NCBI RefSeq assembly: GCF_018918345.1
Contig: NZ_JAHLQI010000001.1
Location: forward strand, 310,001-374,000
Direction: 5' to 3'
DNA: 64,000 nt
Source of the DNA: Butyricicoccus intestinisimiae
GTDB lineage: Bacteria; Bacillota; Clostridia; Oscillospirales; Butyricicoccaceae
Below, in pieces: positions 25,177-33,722 of the stretch (position 1 is the first letter of the stretch; the number at the start of each line of letters is the position of its first letter). The position numbers and the translations under genes are program-made. Under the pieces are notes generated by a model. That model saw only the letters and a list, made by a program, of their open reading frames with translations. It had not been told where the DNA came from and made no database searches.

Positions 25177-26373
25177 ATGAAGCTGAAAAAGACGATGCTT
25201 ACGCTCGCAATGGCAGCAACTGTTGCCACATCCGCTGTAGCTATGCCGGTGGCATATGCTGCAAATCCGACGACCGCAATTACCGCGACGACCGCAGACA
25301 CGGAGCAGAACAAAGATACTGCAGCCAACAAGGTTTGGGTGGTAGACAAGGAAGCATATGATGAGGATTATATTGCGCCTGATGGATACACTCGTAATGA
25401 ATGGATTAAGTGCGAGACTTGTCGGCAGTATTTCTATTATAATCCAGACGGAGATAATTATTACACAGACAATGGAGACCATTTCTATGGTGGACACATT
25501 GATCCGCATACAGGAGAAACCTGTACACTGAAGTACGTCCCGACCTTCAGTGAGGAGAATTACAAGGTTCACCATGATGCCGTAGGCCACTATGAGGAGA
25601 TCCAGGTAGATCAAAATACACTGACGATGCAGATCGGTGAAACTGCAACGCTGAAGGCTACTATTACGCCGGAGGCTGAGACCAATACAGTCAAGTGGAG
25701 TTCCGATAACACTGCAGTCGCAAGTGTTGATGACCATGGTGTTGTCACTGCTGCTTCTGAGGGTACAGCAACCATCACGGCAACCAGCCCGAATGGTGCT
25801 GTTGTAACAGTTGCAGTAACCGTAACAGAAAAGAAGTTCCAGTCTAAGTTTACCGATGTCCCGGCAGATGCATATTACGCAGATTCTGTCAAGTGGGCAG
25901 AACAGAATGGCGTTGCTGCCGGTACTTCTGAGACTACATTTTCTCCGGATCAGACTTGTACACGTGGTCAGATCGCTACATTTATGTATCGGGCATATGG
26001 AAACAAGGTAGTTGTAGAAGATAAGACTCCGTTTACCGATATTGCTGATGATGCATATTATGCGAATGCTGTGAAGTGGGCGTTCAAAAACGGTGTTACC
26101 GCCGGTACTTCTGCGACTACATTCTCGCCAGATGACAGCTGTACTCGTGCACAGGTAGTGCAGTTCTTGTGGAATGAAGCTGGCAATCCGGAGCCGAAGA
26201 ATGTAAAGACTGCATTCACGGATGTATCGGAGGATGCGTGGTACGCAAAGGCTGTTGCTTGGGCAGCTGAGAATGATATTACTGCAGGCACTTCTGAAAC
26301 TACGTTCTCTCCGAACCAGACCTGCACCCGCGCACAGATTGTGACGCTGCTGTATAACGATTTCATTCGTTAA
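25177..26373 (+). CDS. Secreted surface protein with BIG2 and three SLH domains
   Basis: The protein has 398 residues. A signal peptide covers about 1-29 (LTLAMAATVATSAVAMPVAYA). A Cys/Tyr-rich segment (CETCRQYFYYNPDGDNYY) follows. Residues about 140-222 form a bacterial Ig-like BIG2 domain (LTMQIGETATLKATITPE...TVKWSSDN). Three SLH repeats end the protein, each with FTD...YYA.AVKWA....GVTAGTS.TTFSPD..CTR. SLH domains bind pyruvylated secondary wall polymer, so it is displayed on the envelope. The start is the ATG with AAGGAGG; an earlier ATG overlaps the ribosome site. Confidence 0.92.
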   Translation: MKLKKTMLTLAMAATVATSAVAMPVAYAANPTTAITATTADTEQNKDTAANKVWVVDKEAYDEDYIAPDGYTRNEWIKCETCRQYFYYNPDGDNYYTDNGDHFYGGHIDPHTGETCTLKYVPTFSEENYKVHHDAVGHYEEIQVDQNTLTMQIGETATLKATITPEAETNTVKWSSDNTAVASVDDHGVVTAASEGTATITATSPNGAVVTVAVTVTEKKFQSKFTDVPADAYYADSVKWAEQNGVAAGTSETTFSPDQTCTRGQIATFMYRAYGNKVVVEDKTPFTDIADDAYYANAVKWAFKNGVTAGTSATTFSPDDSCTRAQVVQFLWNEAGNPEPKNVKTAFTDVSEDAWYAKAVAWAAENDITAGTSETTFSPNQTCTRAQIVTLLYNDFIR

Positions 26374-26390
26374 GAGAAAAAAACATACGA

Positions 26391-26426
26391 ATCCTGCCGC
26401 GATGGAGCAATCTGTCGCGGTGGGAT
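26391..26426 (+). other. Hairpin between SLH gene and zinc-ribbon operon
   Basis: ATCC-TGCCGCGA and TCGCGG-TGGGAT fold into an imperfect stem. There is no T run, so this is either a weak terminator or a processing/stability element before the operon beginning at 26449. Confidence 0.45.
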
Positions 26427-26448
26427 CACAAAAAAAGGAGGAAAAACG

Positions 26449-27231
26449 ATGAGAACAGGAAGTAAATTCTGCATGTATTGCGGACAAGCCATCAGTGAGG
26501 ACGCGAAATTTTGCCCGCTGTGCGGAAAGAGCCAGAAGATAGACCGACCGGAAGAGATAGAAAAACCGGTGTCCGCTGCCGTGCAGGAAAAAGCAGAGAC
26601 CATGACGTATACGATCAAGAACACACTGGCAGATGTTTCGCAGAAAGTACAGGATACAGATTTTGCAGACAAGGCGAAATCCACGGCACATACTGCGAAA
26701 GCGACATGGGATCGTGCAGGGGAAACGAAAAAGAAAACCGAGCGAAAAAAGAAATCCCATCTGTTTGAAGAGACCACATTTGAAGGCAGGGATGCTGCAC
26801 AGGAGTTTCTCGACAAGAATGCCGCAACAATGAAGCGGAGCAAGTTGGGATTACAGGTTGCTGTTATTGCATCCATCTTCGGCGTGTTTTGCCTGATGCT
26901 GGCTTTTGACGTAGTCTCGATAGATTTACCGATCCCGATAGAGAATGCGATGCTGTTGATTTGTCTGGGCGCCTCCCTTGTTTCATATGTGATGGCAGGC
27001 GGTATTTTGAAATCCATTCGCTATTCGTTTCGCATTGCTATTGTTGGATGGTGTATCATTCCGATTTTTCCGATTGATTTGTGTATCGGACTAATGGCTT
27101 TGATGCTTTCAATCCTTGCGTTTATTTTTGTTCCAATTGTCAGTGTTGGCATCAATTATGTACAGACCAAAAAAGACATCGAGGATGCGGAGCTGTTTAT
27201 TCGCATTTTGCAGCAGTCGGGGAGCTTGTAA
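26449..27231 (+). CDS. Zinc-ribbon membrane protein
   Basis: The protein has 260 residues. The N-terminal double CxxC zinc ribbon reads FCMYCGQAI...FCPLCGKSQ (about residues 5-30). A charged amphipathic linker (30-110) follows. Three or four membrane segments lie between about 140 and 240. Its stop abuts the ATG of the sigma factor gene (TAAATG), so they are co-translated. This topology, a cytosolic zinc ribbon tied to a membrane domain, fits a partner or regulator of the membrane-bound sigma factor. Confidence 0.78.
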   Translation: MRTGSKFCMYCGQAISEDAKFCPLCGKSQKIDRPEEIEKPVSAAVQEKAETMTYTIKNTLADVSQKVQDTDFADKAKSTAHTAKATWDRAGETKKKTERKKKSHLFEETTFEGRDAAQEFLDKNAATMKRSKLGLQVAVIASIFGVFCLMLAFDVVSIDLPIPIENAMLLICLGASLVSYVMAGGILKSIRYSFRIAIVGWCIIPIFPIDLCIGLMALMLSILAFIFVPIVSVGINYVQTKKDIEDAELFIRILQQSGSL

Positions 27232-29253
27232 ATGGGAAGAGAAAATTTTCAGACGGAATGGGTGCAAAGAGCCAGAGAACAGGATCAAGAGGCATTGGAA
27301 GCGCTATATGTATGCTGCTATAGTGAGGTATACAAGACGATTCTAGAAGCAACCAGCGCGGATGGAGATACCATCAAAGATATTTTGCAGGAAACCTATA
27401 TCAGAGCCTTTACCAAGCTGGATACGCTGATAGATGACAGCAAGTTTCAAAATTGGATTCATTCGATTGCACACAATGCTGCGAAAGACTTTGTGCGAAA
27501 ATACAAACCGAATCTGTTTGATTCGCTTGATGCGGTGGATGAAGACGGCGTTCCGGAGTTGCAATTGGAAAATCAGGATATAGAGACCATGCCGCAGATC
27601 CAGATGGATCAGCAGGAGACCACGCGCCTGGTGCGGGAAATTCTGGATAGCCTGTCAGCCGGGCAGCGATTGGCGATTACGATGTACTATTATGAACACA
27701 TGACCATCGAGGAAATTGCGCGCCATTGCGGCGTGCGCGAAGGCACCATTAAGGCACAGTTACATTTCGGCAAAGAGAAAATGAAAGAAAAAGTGCTGGA
27801 ACTGGAGAAACAAGGCACCAAGCTGTACGGTCTGCTTCCGTTCCCGTTCTTTGTCATGCTGCTGCGCAATCTGGACAGTGTGCAAATCCCTGTGGATTAT
27901 ACGCTGTGGAACCGGATTTTACAGCAGTGCGGTATCCAGGCGGCGCCGGTACAGACAACAGACGCTCCGTCTTCCGATGTCGCGCCCAGCACGCAGGATA
28001 CTGCGCCTGCCGCAACGACCTCTGCGGCAAAAACAGCCGGAACCGCGGCAGGCAGTGCGATCAAAGGAAAAATTGCTGCCGGCCTTGTCGCTGTTTCGAT
28101 ATTGGGTGTCGGCGGAACCGTTGCGGGCATCCAGTACATGAACCATCAGGCGCAAACGGGCGTGGTACAGGAGCAGGAACCAGTCTCCTCGAATCGGGAC
28201 GCGCCGGAACAGAAGCAGTCTCCGACCGTCCCAACGCCGACAAGCAGCACCGATTCGCCGGAGGTCGCGTCGTATCGAACGCTGTTGAACACCTTGCAGG
28301 AGGACGGCACGTTTCTGCAATATGCACACCTGAAGGATCTCAACGGAGACGGAACGCAGGAGCTGATTCTCCTGCACGACAACACCGACTTGACGATCTA
28401 CCAGATGAAACGGAATCAGCCGAAAGCAGTGTATGAGAAACACGCGGTCAATGGGTTTATGTGCTATGAAGAAGCGGTGACTGATGAGACCTATGAGCAG
28501 GCATACGAGGAGATGGGAAAAGATGCTGCCGGAGTGAAGATTGACTGCAACCCATCGGAGCATAAGATTTCCGTCACGCCGCTTGATGACAATTGGCTGG
28601 ATGAGGCGCATTCGGTTATCGTTGACTGCGATACATGGGACGAAGTGGGCGAGGAAGATTACTACGATGGAAGTAGCGAAGGCTATCAAAACATCAGTCT
28701 CGCAGGAATTTCTCAGACAGAAGAGTTCTCAGATCAGTTGAGCTACCTGCTGGGGAAATCGGACACCATGGCGGCGTATGAGCGGTTCCTGCAATACGAG
28801 GATCGCTTTTTGGGCGCAGAGGCTTGTTATGAGTACATCTATTTAGATGACGACGATGTGCCAGAGCTTGTTGTTTCGGAAAATTCCTCGTTTGGCGGAC
28901 AAGTTACGCTGTATCGCTGCAAAGACGGTCTCGTGATACCGGTAAAGGATCAGCTCGGCTCCAATGGAGACATCTATTACAAGGAGAGGGAAAATCAACT
29001 GCTGAGCAAAGTCAACAAGGACTCGGGAAAAGCTGTTCTGTATCAGCTGCAAAAGGATGAACTCGTTGCAGAACAAACGTCGTCATTTTCCATGGACGCT
29101 GAGGGCAATATGCTGTATGAGATTGATGGAAAAAGCGTCTCGACGGAGCAAGGCGAGACATTTTGGGATATGGACGGCACGGCGTATTTGGCTGCGGGTC
29201 AAGACGGCGAAAATGCGGTGCATTTTCATGAAGATACATATTTAAATGAATAA
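27232..29253 (+). CDS. Membrane-tethered ECF-type sigma factor with large extracytoplasmic domain
   Basis: The protein has 673 residues. Residues 1-190 are a sigma-70 group 4 factor: region 2 (ILQETYIRAFTKLDTLID, FQNWIHSIAHNAAKDFVRKY) and region 4 (LSAGQRLAITMYYYEHMTIEEIARHCGVREGTIKAQLHFGKEKMKE). A linker of about 60 residues leads to a Ser/Thr/Ala-rich stretch and one membrane helix at about 279-302 (IAAGLVAVSILGVGGTVAGI). The remaining ~370 residues should be outside; they include DLNGDGTQELILLHD and YIYLDDDDVPELVV, resembling calcium-binding VCBS/FG-GAP-like repeats. Typical ECF factors have about 170-200 residues, so this is a fusion. Release by proteolysis, or action while tethered, is inferred. 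Confidence 0.85.
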   Translation: MGRENFQTEWVQRAREQDQEALEALYVCCYSEVYKTILEATSADGDTIKDILQETYIRAFTKLDTLIDDSKFQNWIHSIAHNAAKDFVRKYKPNLFDSLDAVDEDGVPELQLENQDIETMPQIQMDQQETTRLVREILDSLSAGQRLAITMYYYEHMTIEEIARHCGVREGTIKAQLHFGKEKMKEKVLELEKQGTKLYGLLPFPFFVMLLRNLDSVQIPVDYTLWNRILQQCGIQAAPVQTTDAPSSDVAPSTQDTAPAATTSAAKTAGTAAGSAIKGKIAAGLVAVSILGVGGTVAGIQYMNHQAQTGVVQEQEPVSSNRDAPEQKQSPTVPTPTSSTDSPEVASYRTLLNTLQEDGTFLQYAHLKDLNGDGTQELILLHDNTDLTIYQMKRNQPKAVYEKHAVNGFMCYEEAVTDETYEQAYEEMGKDAAGVKIDCNPSEHKISVTPLDDNWLDEAHSVIVDCDTWDEVGEEDYYDGSSEGYQNISLAGISQTEEFSDQLSYLLGKSDTMAAYERFLQYEDRFLGAEACYEYIYLDDDDVPELVVSENSSFGGQVTLYRCKDGLVIPVKDQLGSNGDIYYKERENQLLSKVNKDSGKAVLYQLQKDELVAEQTSSFSMDAEGNMLYEIDGKSVSTEQGETFWDMDGTAYLAAGQDGENAVHFHEDTYLNE

Positions 29254-29264
29254 GGAGCAAAAAA

Positions 29265-30410
29265 ATGAAACATTGGAAATTCGGACTGGGAGCAGGATTG
29301 CTCGTTACGGCGGCCATCGGATTGAGCGGATGCGGCACAACAACCATTGATTTGCAGGATTATCTCACCTATGAATTTACCGGTGTCAATGGATATGGCG
29401 AGATTGATTACCGCATCCAGAGTGATTCTATGGTGGACAATAATCTCGATGCATTTGGCATCTCCGGCGACAGTGACGCAGAGATCTTGAGCAGCATTGA
29501 CACCTATCTGGATGTCGAAAAACTGTATGGATCCTGGGACAAAAAAGAAAATCTTTCCAACGGAGACAGTGTTGTTTTCACTTGGGATGAGGACACAGTA
29601 CATACGATTGAGGAAAAGTATCACGTCAAGCTGAAAGACGATGCCATCAAAGCAACCGTCGAAGGCTTGCAGGATGTGGAAACATATGACGCCTTTCAGG
29701 GCTTAAAGGTGAGCTTTGACGGGTATGCGCCGTCCGGCACGGTCAGTTTGGACAACACGGAATGCGGCATCTCCTCGCTGGAATATACGGCAAAACCGAG
29801 TGACCATCTAAAAAACGGCGACAAGATAACCGTCACCGTCACGGTGCCGGAAAACTGCGCGAAACAGTACGGCAAGATTCCGAAGGCAGTGTCTAAACAG
29901 TATACGGTTTCCGGTCTGGATGGCTTTGTCACCTCGGCGGCAGAGATTCCGGACGATATCATGAACGCCATGAAAAAGCAGGCTGAGGACACCTTCAAAG
30001 CAGAGTTTGCGAAATCTGCCGGTGAAGATGAAAAACTGGACAGTATGACCTATGTCGGCAATTACTTTTTGACGGAAAAAGAGGGGGCGGTCAAGAGCTT
30101 CTGGTCTTCTAACGATAGCAATGCCATCTATTTGGTGTACAAAACCAATTATGTTGACAACGGAAAATCTGTCGGCGGATATTGGTTTTGTCGCTTTAGC
30201 GATGTGAAGGTTCTGGCAGACGGAACATACAGCGTAGACACTACATCGTATCGAACAACGAACACTTGGGACAGCACGATTGGAGAAGATCATAAGTACC
30301 CGGGCTATCCGGACGTCATCTCTCTCTTTAATCACTGTGTGACAGAAAATATGGAATCGTACAATTACGAAGACAATGTTGGAAAGGGAGATGTAAGCGC
30401 GCAATCTTAA
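29265..30410 (+). CDS. Secreted lipoprotein, hypothetical
   Basis: The protein has 381 residues. Its signal peptide ends in the lipobox LSGC (Cys at about 23). The body has two Ig-like beta segments (LTYEFTGVNGYGEIDYRI; LKVSFDGYAPSGTVSLDNT) followed by an alpha/beta C-terminal domain with tryptophan-rich YWFCRFSDVKVL. It starts 11 nt after the sigma factor stop, with a GGAG site. It is probably anchored outside the membrane, where the sigma factor's sensor domain also lies, so it may be its ligand or partner. Confidence 0.8.
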   Translation: MKHWKFGLGAGLLVTAAIGLSGCGTTTIDLQDYLTYEFTGVNGYGEIDYRIQSDSMVDNNLDAFGISGDSDAEILSSIDTYLDVEKLYGSWDKKENLSNGDSVVFTWDEDTVHTIEEKYHVKLKDDAIKATVEGLQDVETYDAFQGLKVSFDGYAPSGTVSLDNTECGISSLEYTAKPSDHLKNGDKITVTVTVPENCAKQYGKIPKAVSKQYTVSGLDGFVTSAAEIPDDIMNAMKKQAEDTFKAEFAKSAGEDEKLDSMTYVGNYFLTEKEGAVKSFWSSNDSNAIYLVYKTNYVDNGKSVGGYWFCRFSDVKVLADGTYSVDTTSYRTTNTWDSTIGEDHKYPGYPDVISLFNHCVTENMESYNYEDNVGKGDVSAQS

Positions 30411-30438
30411 AGTCTGCCGCAAAATCCATCAGAATAGC

Positions 30439-30489
30439 AAAACCTCTGGCCGATCTCCAATGGGGAAGGTCAGAGGTTTTGCTGTTTTT
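30439..30489 (+). terminator. Terminator of the sigma factor operon
   Basis: AAAACCTCTG pairs with CAGAGGTTTT, with extra GCC/GGT pairing inside, and is followed by GCTGTTTTT. It begins 28 nt after the lipoprotein stop. Confidence 0.85.
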
Positions 30490-30536
30490 AAAACGATTTT
30501 TTCTTACAGCGAGTGACTTTGTACTTGCCGCTCTCT

Positions 30537-30614
30537 TTCCTGCTGTCCGAGCTGCTGCTGGACGGCAAGACGTCCACCCTGCCGATTGATACGTTCCAAT
30601 ACGATAGATTTTGA
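30537..30614 (+). pseudogene. Possible 3' remnant of a gene
   Basis: The frame ends in a protein-like tail (FLLSELLLDGKTSTLPIDT, then FQYDRF and stop) with no start codon and no ribosome site. It lies in the otherwise empty gap between the sigma factor operon and the kinase gene. The family is not recognised. Confidence 0.3.
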
Positions 30615-30650
30615 AGGTATAAAAAATACATAAGATTCTCTCATCAAAAG

Positions 30651-30687
30651 AAAACGACCAGTTCTCATGTAAAAACTGGTCGTTTTT
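30651..30687. terminator. Intrinsic terminator after the kinase gene
   Basis: AAAACGACCAGTT pairs perfectly with AACTGGTCGTTTT, loop of 10 nt, with T runs on both strands. It lies 10 bp beyond the stop of the leftward kinase gene. Confidence 0.9.
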
Positions 30688-30696
30688 CATGTAAAG

Positions 30697-31845
30697 TTAT
30701 TGTACTTTACATATTACTCTTTTCGGCAAAGTTACAAGCATAACTGTTCCGTTTTCGGAGCTTTCTTCTGTTTTTACTGTTCCGCCGTGGAGCGAAGCGA
30801 TTTCCCAAACCAACGAAAGTCCAAGTCCTACGCCGCCGTGCGCTCTGCTGCGGGACTTGTCCACGCGGAAAAACGGCTGAAAGATGCTTTCTCTGTATTG
30901 TTCGGCAATTCCAAATCCGTGATCCTTTACTCGTATGAGAATCCTGTCTGCTTCATCACAGATGGAAATATGAACTGCTGCATCACAGCGATTATATCGT
31001 ATGGCATTTTCAGTTAAATTGAATATCATACGATACAGTAACGTATCGCTGCCGATTAGCGTACCATCCCCATCGTATGAAAGCGTGACCCCTTTTTCCT
31101 CGGCAAGCGGAGCGAGATCGGTCAAAATTTCTTCAAGCATTGGCGCAAGTTCCACCGTGTCATTACAGGGAACCGTGCGGAGCGCACTCATTTCCAGCAG
31201 AATTTTCGTCATCTGCGACATGCGTTCGGTCTGTTCCTGTAAAAGCTTGAGAAATTCTGCGATTTCAGGTTCTGCATCGACATGCTCGACAGCAAACAAT
31301 TCAATCTGTGCTTGCATGAGCGCAAGCGGCGTGCGCAATTCGTGCGCAGCGTTTCCGGTAAACTGCCGCTGCGCTGTAAAGCCTTCATCCAAGCGGTCAA
31401 TCATGCTGTTAAAGGAGCTGCTGAATTGTTTGAACTCCGGCAGCACATCTTCGCTGACCTTCATATCAGACAAATTGTTCGGCTGCACATGTTCAATTTG
31501 CGCAGCAAAGCTGCGTAAAGGCTTCAGCGCGTGACCGCTGACAAAATATGCGAGTACACCGCCAAACACGGTGACAGCAGCTGTTATGTACCAATTGGTG
31601 ATTCCGAAGGATTCCTGCACACCGCTTACAATAATCGTGAGTTCCTGATCCAAGTTTTTACTCTGCGGGTCGAACGAATCCGGTTTTCCCTGATCAATGT
31701 CACTGTAAGCGGAGATGCCGTCACTGATGGAATCCATATAGTGCTTGCCGGAATAACCGATCAGACAGTTCATGAGCAGGCAGGTCACAGCGATAAGAAC
31801 CGCAGTCATCAGAGTAATGCGCCATTGCAAAGACAAACGTTTCAT
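30697..31845 (-). CDS. Sensor histidine kinase
   Basis: The protein has 382 residues. There are two membrane segments (about 10-31 and 83-103) with an extracytoplasmic loop of about 50 residues, a HAMP region (about 104-155), and an HisKA dimerisation helix with phospho-acceptor His168 in NAAHELRTPL. An HATPase domain has NLTENAIRYN (N box), VKDHGFGI (G1) and HGGVGLGLSLV (G2). Its start overlaps the regulator's stop by 4 nt. The signal is unknown; the divergent redox genes make a thiol or envelope stress signal possible. Confidence 0.92.
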   Translation of the reverse strand: MKRLSLQWRITLMTAVLIAVTCLLMNCLIGYSGKHYMDSISDGISAYSDIDQGKPDSFDPQSKNLDQELTIIVSGVQESFGITNWYITAAVTVFGGVLAYFVSGHALKPLRSFAAQIEHVQPNNLSDMKVSEDVLPEFKQFSSSFNSMIDRLDEGFTAQRQFTGNAAHELRTPLALMQAQIELFAVEHVDAEPEIAEFLKLLQEQTERMSQMTKILLEMSALRTVPCNDTVELAPMLEEILTDLAPLAEEKGVTLSYDGDGTLIGSDTLLYRMIFNLTENAIRYNRCDAAVHISICDEADRILIRVKDHGFGIAEQYRESIFQPFFRVDKSRSRAHGGVGLGLSLVWEIASLHGGTVKTEESSENGTVMLVTLPKRVICKVQ

Positions 31846-32516
31846 TGCTTTTCCTCCATGACATACCCCTCGCCGATGCGATTGTGTATCGGGTCATATC
31901 CCAAGGCAGTGCGCAGTTTTTTTCTAAGGGCGGAAATGTGCACGCGGATAGAATTGCTAAAATTGTCCACGCTGCTGTCCCAAACATGTTCGAGAAGTTC
32001 TTCCTGACTGATGGGGCGTCCCTGATTGAGCATGAGGTACTCCAAGATTCCCGTTTCCTTGCGAGTCAGAGACAACGGCTCTCCGCAAACAGAAGCCTTT
32101 CGTGTTTTTGCATCGAAAGAAAGCTCCGAACAAGTCAAAACAACATCGTTTTGCGTAAAACGTCTGAGCGTCAGGCTGCGTATTCGTGCCGCAAGCTCGT
32201 CCAGATGAAACGGCTTTGTCAAATAATCATTTGCGCCCGCATCCAAACCGGCTACTTTATCGGAAACCTCACAGCGAGCGGATAAAATCAGAACTTTGGT
32301 TTCCCGATCGGTTTTTCTCAATGTTTTCAAGACCGTCATGCCGTCCTCACCGGGAAGATTGAGATCCAGCACAACAAGATCAAAACGCTCTATCGAGAGC
32401 AGTTCCACTGCCTGTTGTCCATCATAGCACGCATCCACACTGTAAGCGAGGCGTTTGAGACTGCGCACAATTGTATCGCACAGGGCTTTTTCATCTTCAA
32501 CCACTAAAATATGCAT
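31842..32516 (-). CDS. OmpR-family response regulator
   Basis: The protein has 224 residues. The receiver domain has the acidic pair at Glu7/Asp8, phospho-acceptor Asp51 in VVLDLNLPGEDG and a conserved Lys in DYLTKPFHLDELAAR. The C-terminal winged helix contains LTRKETGILEYLMLNQGRPISQEELLEHVWD and SNSIRVHISALRKKL. It is upstream of, and translationally coupled to, the kinase gene. It likely controls its own divergent promoter region (32559-32634). Confidence 0.94.
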   Translation of the reverse strand: MHILVVEDEKALCDTIVRSLKRLAYSVDACYDGQQAVELLSIERFDLVVLDLNLPGEDGMTVLKTLRKTDRETKVLILSARCEVSDKVAGLDAGANDYLTKPFHLDELAARIRSLTLRRFTQNDVVLTCSELSFDAKTRKASVCGEPLSLTRKETGILEYLMLNQGRPISQEELLEHVWDSSVDNFSNSIRVHISALRKKLRTALGYDPIHNRIGEGYVMEEKQ

Positions 32517-32558
32517 ATAAAATCTCCTTATACTCCTTGATTGCCATTTCTATTGTAA

Positions 32559-32634
32559 ATTATAACACGGCACGTATAAAATTTTTATTAAGAACCGAAA
32601 CTTAACAGAGATTTTATGCTTGCCGTGCTATACT
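32559..32634. promoter_or_regulatory. Divergent promoter region with mirrored TGCCGTG elements
   Basis: Leftward, a TATAAT -10 (32559-32564) is directly preceded by TGCCGTGT. Rightward, TATACT (32629-32634) is directly preceded by TGCCGTGC. The two TGCCGTG elements are inverted (32566-32572 and 32621-32627). Neither promoter has a recognisable -35. In the middle, TTAAG and CTTAA (about 32588-32605) may be a regulator site. Confidence 0.6.
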
Positions 32635-32662
32635 GAGCCAGAAAACAGAGGGAGGGATTCAA

Positions 32663-32809
32663 TTGTTTGGAAAGAAAAAAGCATTCTTACAGGGTACACT
32701 GTTACTCGCCGGAATGGTTATGCTGTGTTTCGGAGTCATGCGCGGCGAGGTAGATACAGTATTCAGCAAAGCCGTGCGGTTGTGTTTGGAGTGTGTTGGA
32801 ATTGGATAA
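32663..32809 (+). CDS. CD1871A-family CXXC-motif small membrane protein
   Basis: This 48-residue protein starts at TTG with GGGAGG 7 nt upstream. It has one membrane helix (LQGTLLLAGMVMLCFGVM), then RGEVDTV and the terminal LCLECVGIG, where CLEC is the CxxC motif. The pattern matches the small CD1871A-type CXXC proteins known to accompany NapH-like ferredoxins and TlpA-type thioredoxins in Clostridia. The stop codon overlaps the next start by 8 nt. It may be a thiol relay or electron carrier at the membrane. Confidence 0.82.
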   Translation: MFGKKKAFLQGTLLLAGMVMLCFGVMRGEVDTVFSKAVRLCLECVGIG

Positions 32810-33722
32810 CAGAAAACCGACTTTCTCACAGCGTTTCAGCCGCGTGCGCGGTTGGATTCAGGCAGGAGCAACGCTGCTCACCAATATACACCTGCCAAAC
32901 TTCTTTCGAGGCGGCATATATCAAGGCAAAGGAAAATCGGTGTGTGTCCCCGGCTTAAACTGTTATTCCTGTCCGGCAGCATCGGGTGCGTGCCCCATTG
33001 GTTCTTTTCAGGCAGTAGTCGGCTCGTCAAAATTCGGGTTTTCTTATTATATAACCGGATTTTTGATTTTGCTTGGCGTACTGCTGGGACGCTTCATCTG
33101 TGGATTTCTATGTCCGTTCGGATGGCTGCAGGAGCTGCTGCATAAAATCCCAAGCAAAAAATTGTCTACAAAAAAGCTAAAGCCGCTCACGTATTTGAAA
33201 TACATCATCTTGCTGCTGGCTGTGGTTTTACTGCCTACGCTTGCAGTCAACGATGTAGGCATGGGCGATCCGTTTTTTTGCAAATACATATGTCCGCAGG
33301 GTGTGCTGGAGGGTGCAATTCCGCTGTCCCTTGTGAATGAAGGAATACGCGCGGCATTGGGAACGCTGTTTATCCAAAAACTTTTTATTTTAATTGCGGT
33401 AGTCGCGTTGAGCATCTTGTTTTACCGTCCGTTTTGCAAATGGATTTGTCCGCTCGGCGCGTTTTATGCCTTGCTGAACAAGATTTCCTTGCTCGAAATA
33501 AAAATGGACGAACAAAAGTGTGTTTCCTGCGGAAAATGTGCGGCATCGTGCAAGATGGATGTGGATGTCAGAAAGACACCAAACCACGCCGAATGCATCC
33601 GCTGCGGCAAGTGTATCACTGCATGTCCCGCCGAAGCACTATGCTTTCATTACGGCTTCGGCTCATCACACAAGAAGAAAGAACAACAAACCAACGAGAT
33701 AAACATGGAGGAACAACGATGA
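32802..33722 (+). CDS. NapH/YccM-like 4Fe-4S membrane protein
   Basis: The protein has about 306 residues. I place the start at TTG 32802 (GGAG 10 nt upstream) rather than the GTG at 32793, which is too close to the ribosome site. CYSCPAASGACPIGS, then CGFLCPFGWLQ and CKWICPLGAFY are the paired CxxxCP motifs of NapH/NosR-type proteins, set between four or five membrane helices. Two C-terminal ferredoxin motifs follow: CVSCGKCAASCKMD and CIRCGKCITACPAE. It should pass electrons across or at the membrane, probably between the CXXC peptide and the TlpA-like lipoprotein. Confidence 0.88.
   Translation: MDNRKPTFSQRFSRVRGWIQAGATLLTNIHLPNFFRGGIYQGKGKSVCVPGLNCYSCPAASGACPIGSFQAVVGSSKFGFSYYITGFLILLGVLLGRFICGFLCPFGWLQELLHKIPSKKLSTKKLKPLTYLKYIILLLAVVLLPTLAVNDVGMGDPFFCKYICPQGVLEGAIPLSLVNEGIRAALGTLFIQKLFILIAVVALSILFYRPFCKWICPLGAFYALLNKISLLEIKMDEQKCVSCGKCAASCKMDVDVRKTPNHAECIRCGKCITACPAEALCFHYGFGSSHKKKEQQTNEINMEEQR

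Noticed and set aside
24781-26760. 659-codon leftward frame opposite the SLH gene
   Set aside because: It spans three real genes on the other strand, is Cys/Ile/Arg-rich and has no known domain.
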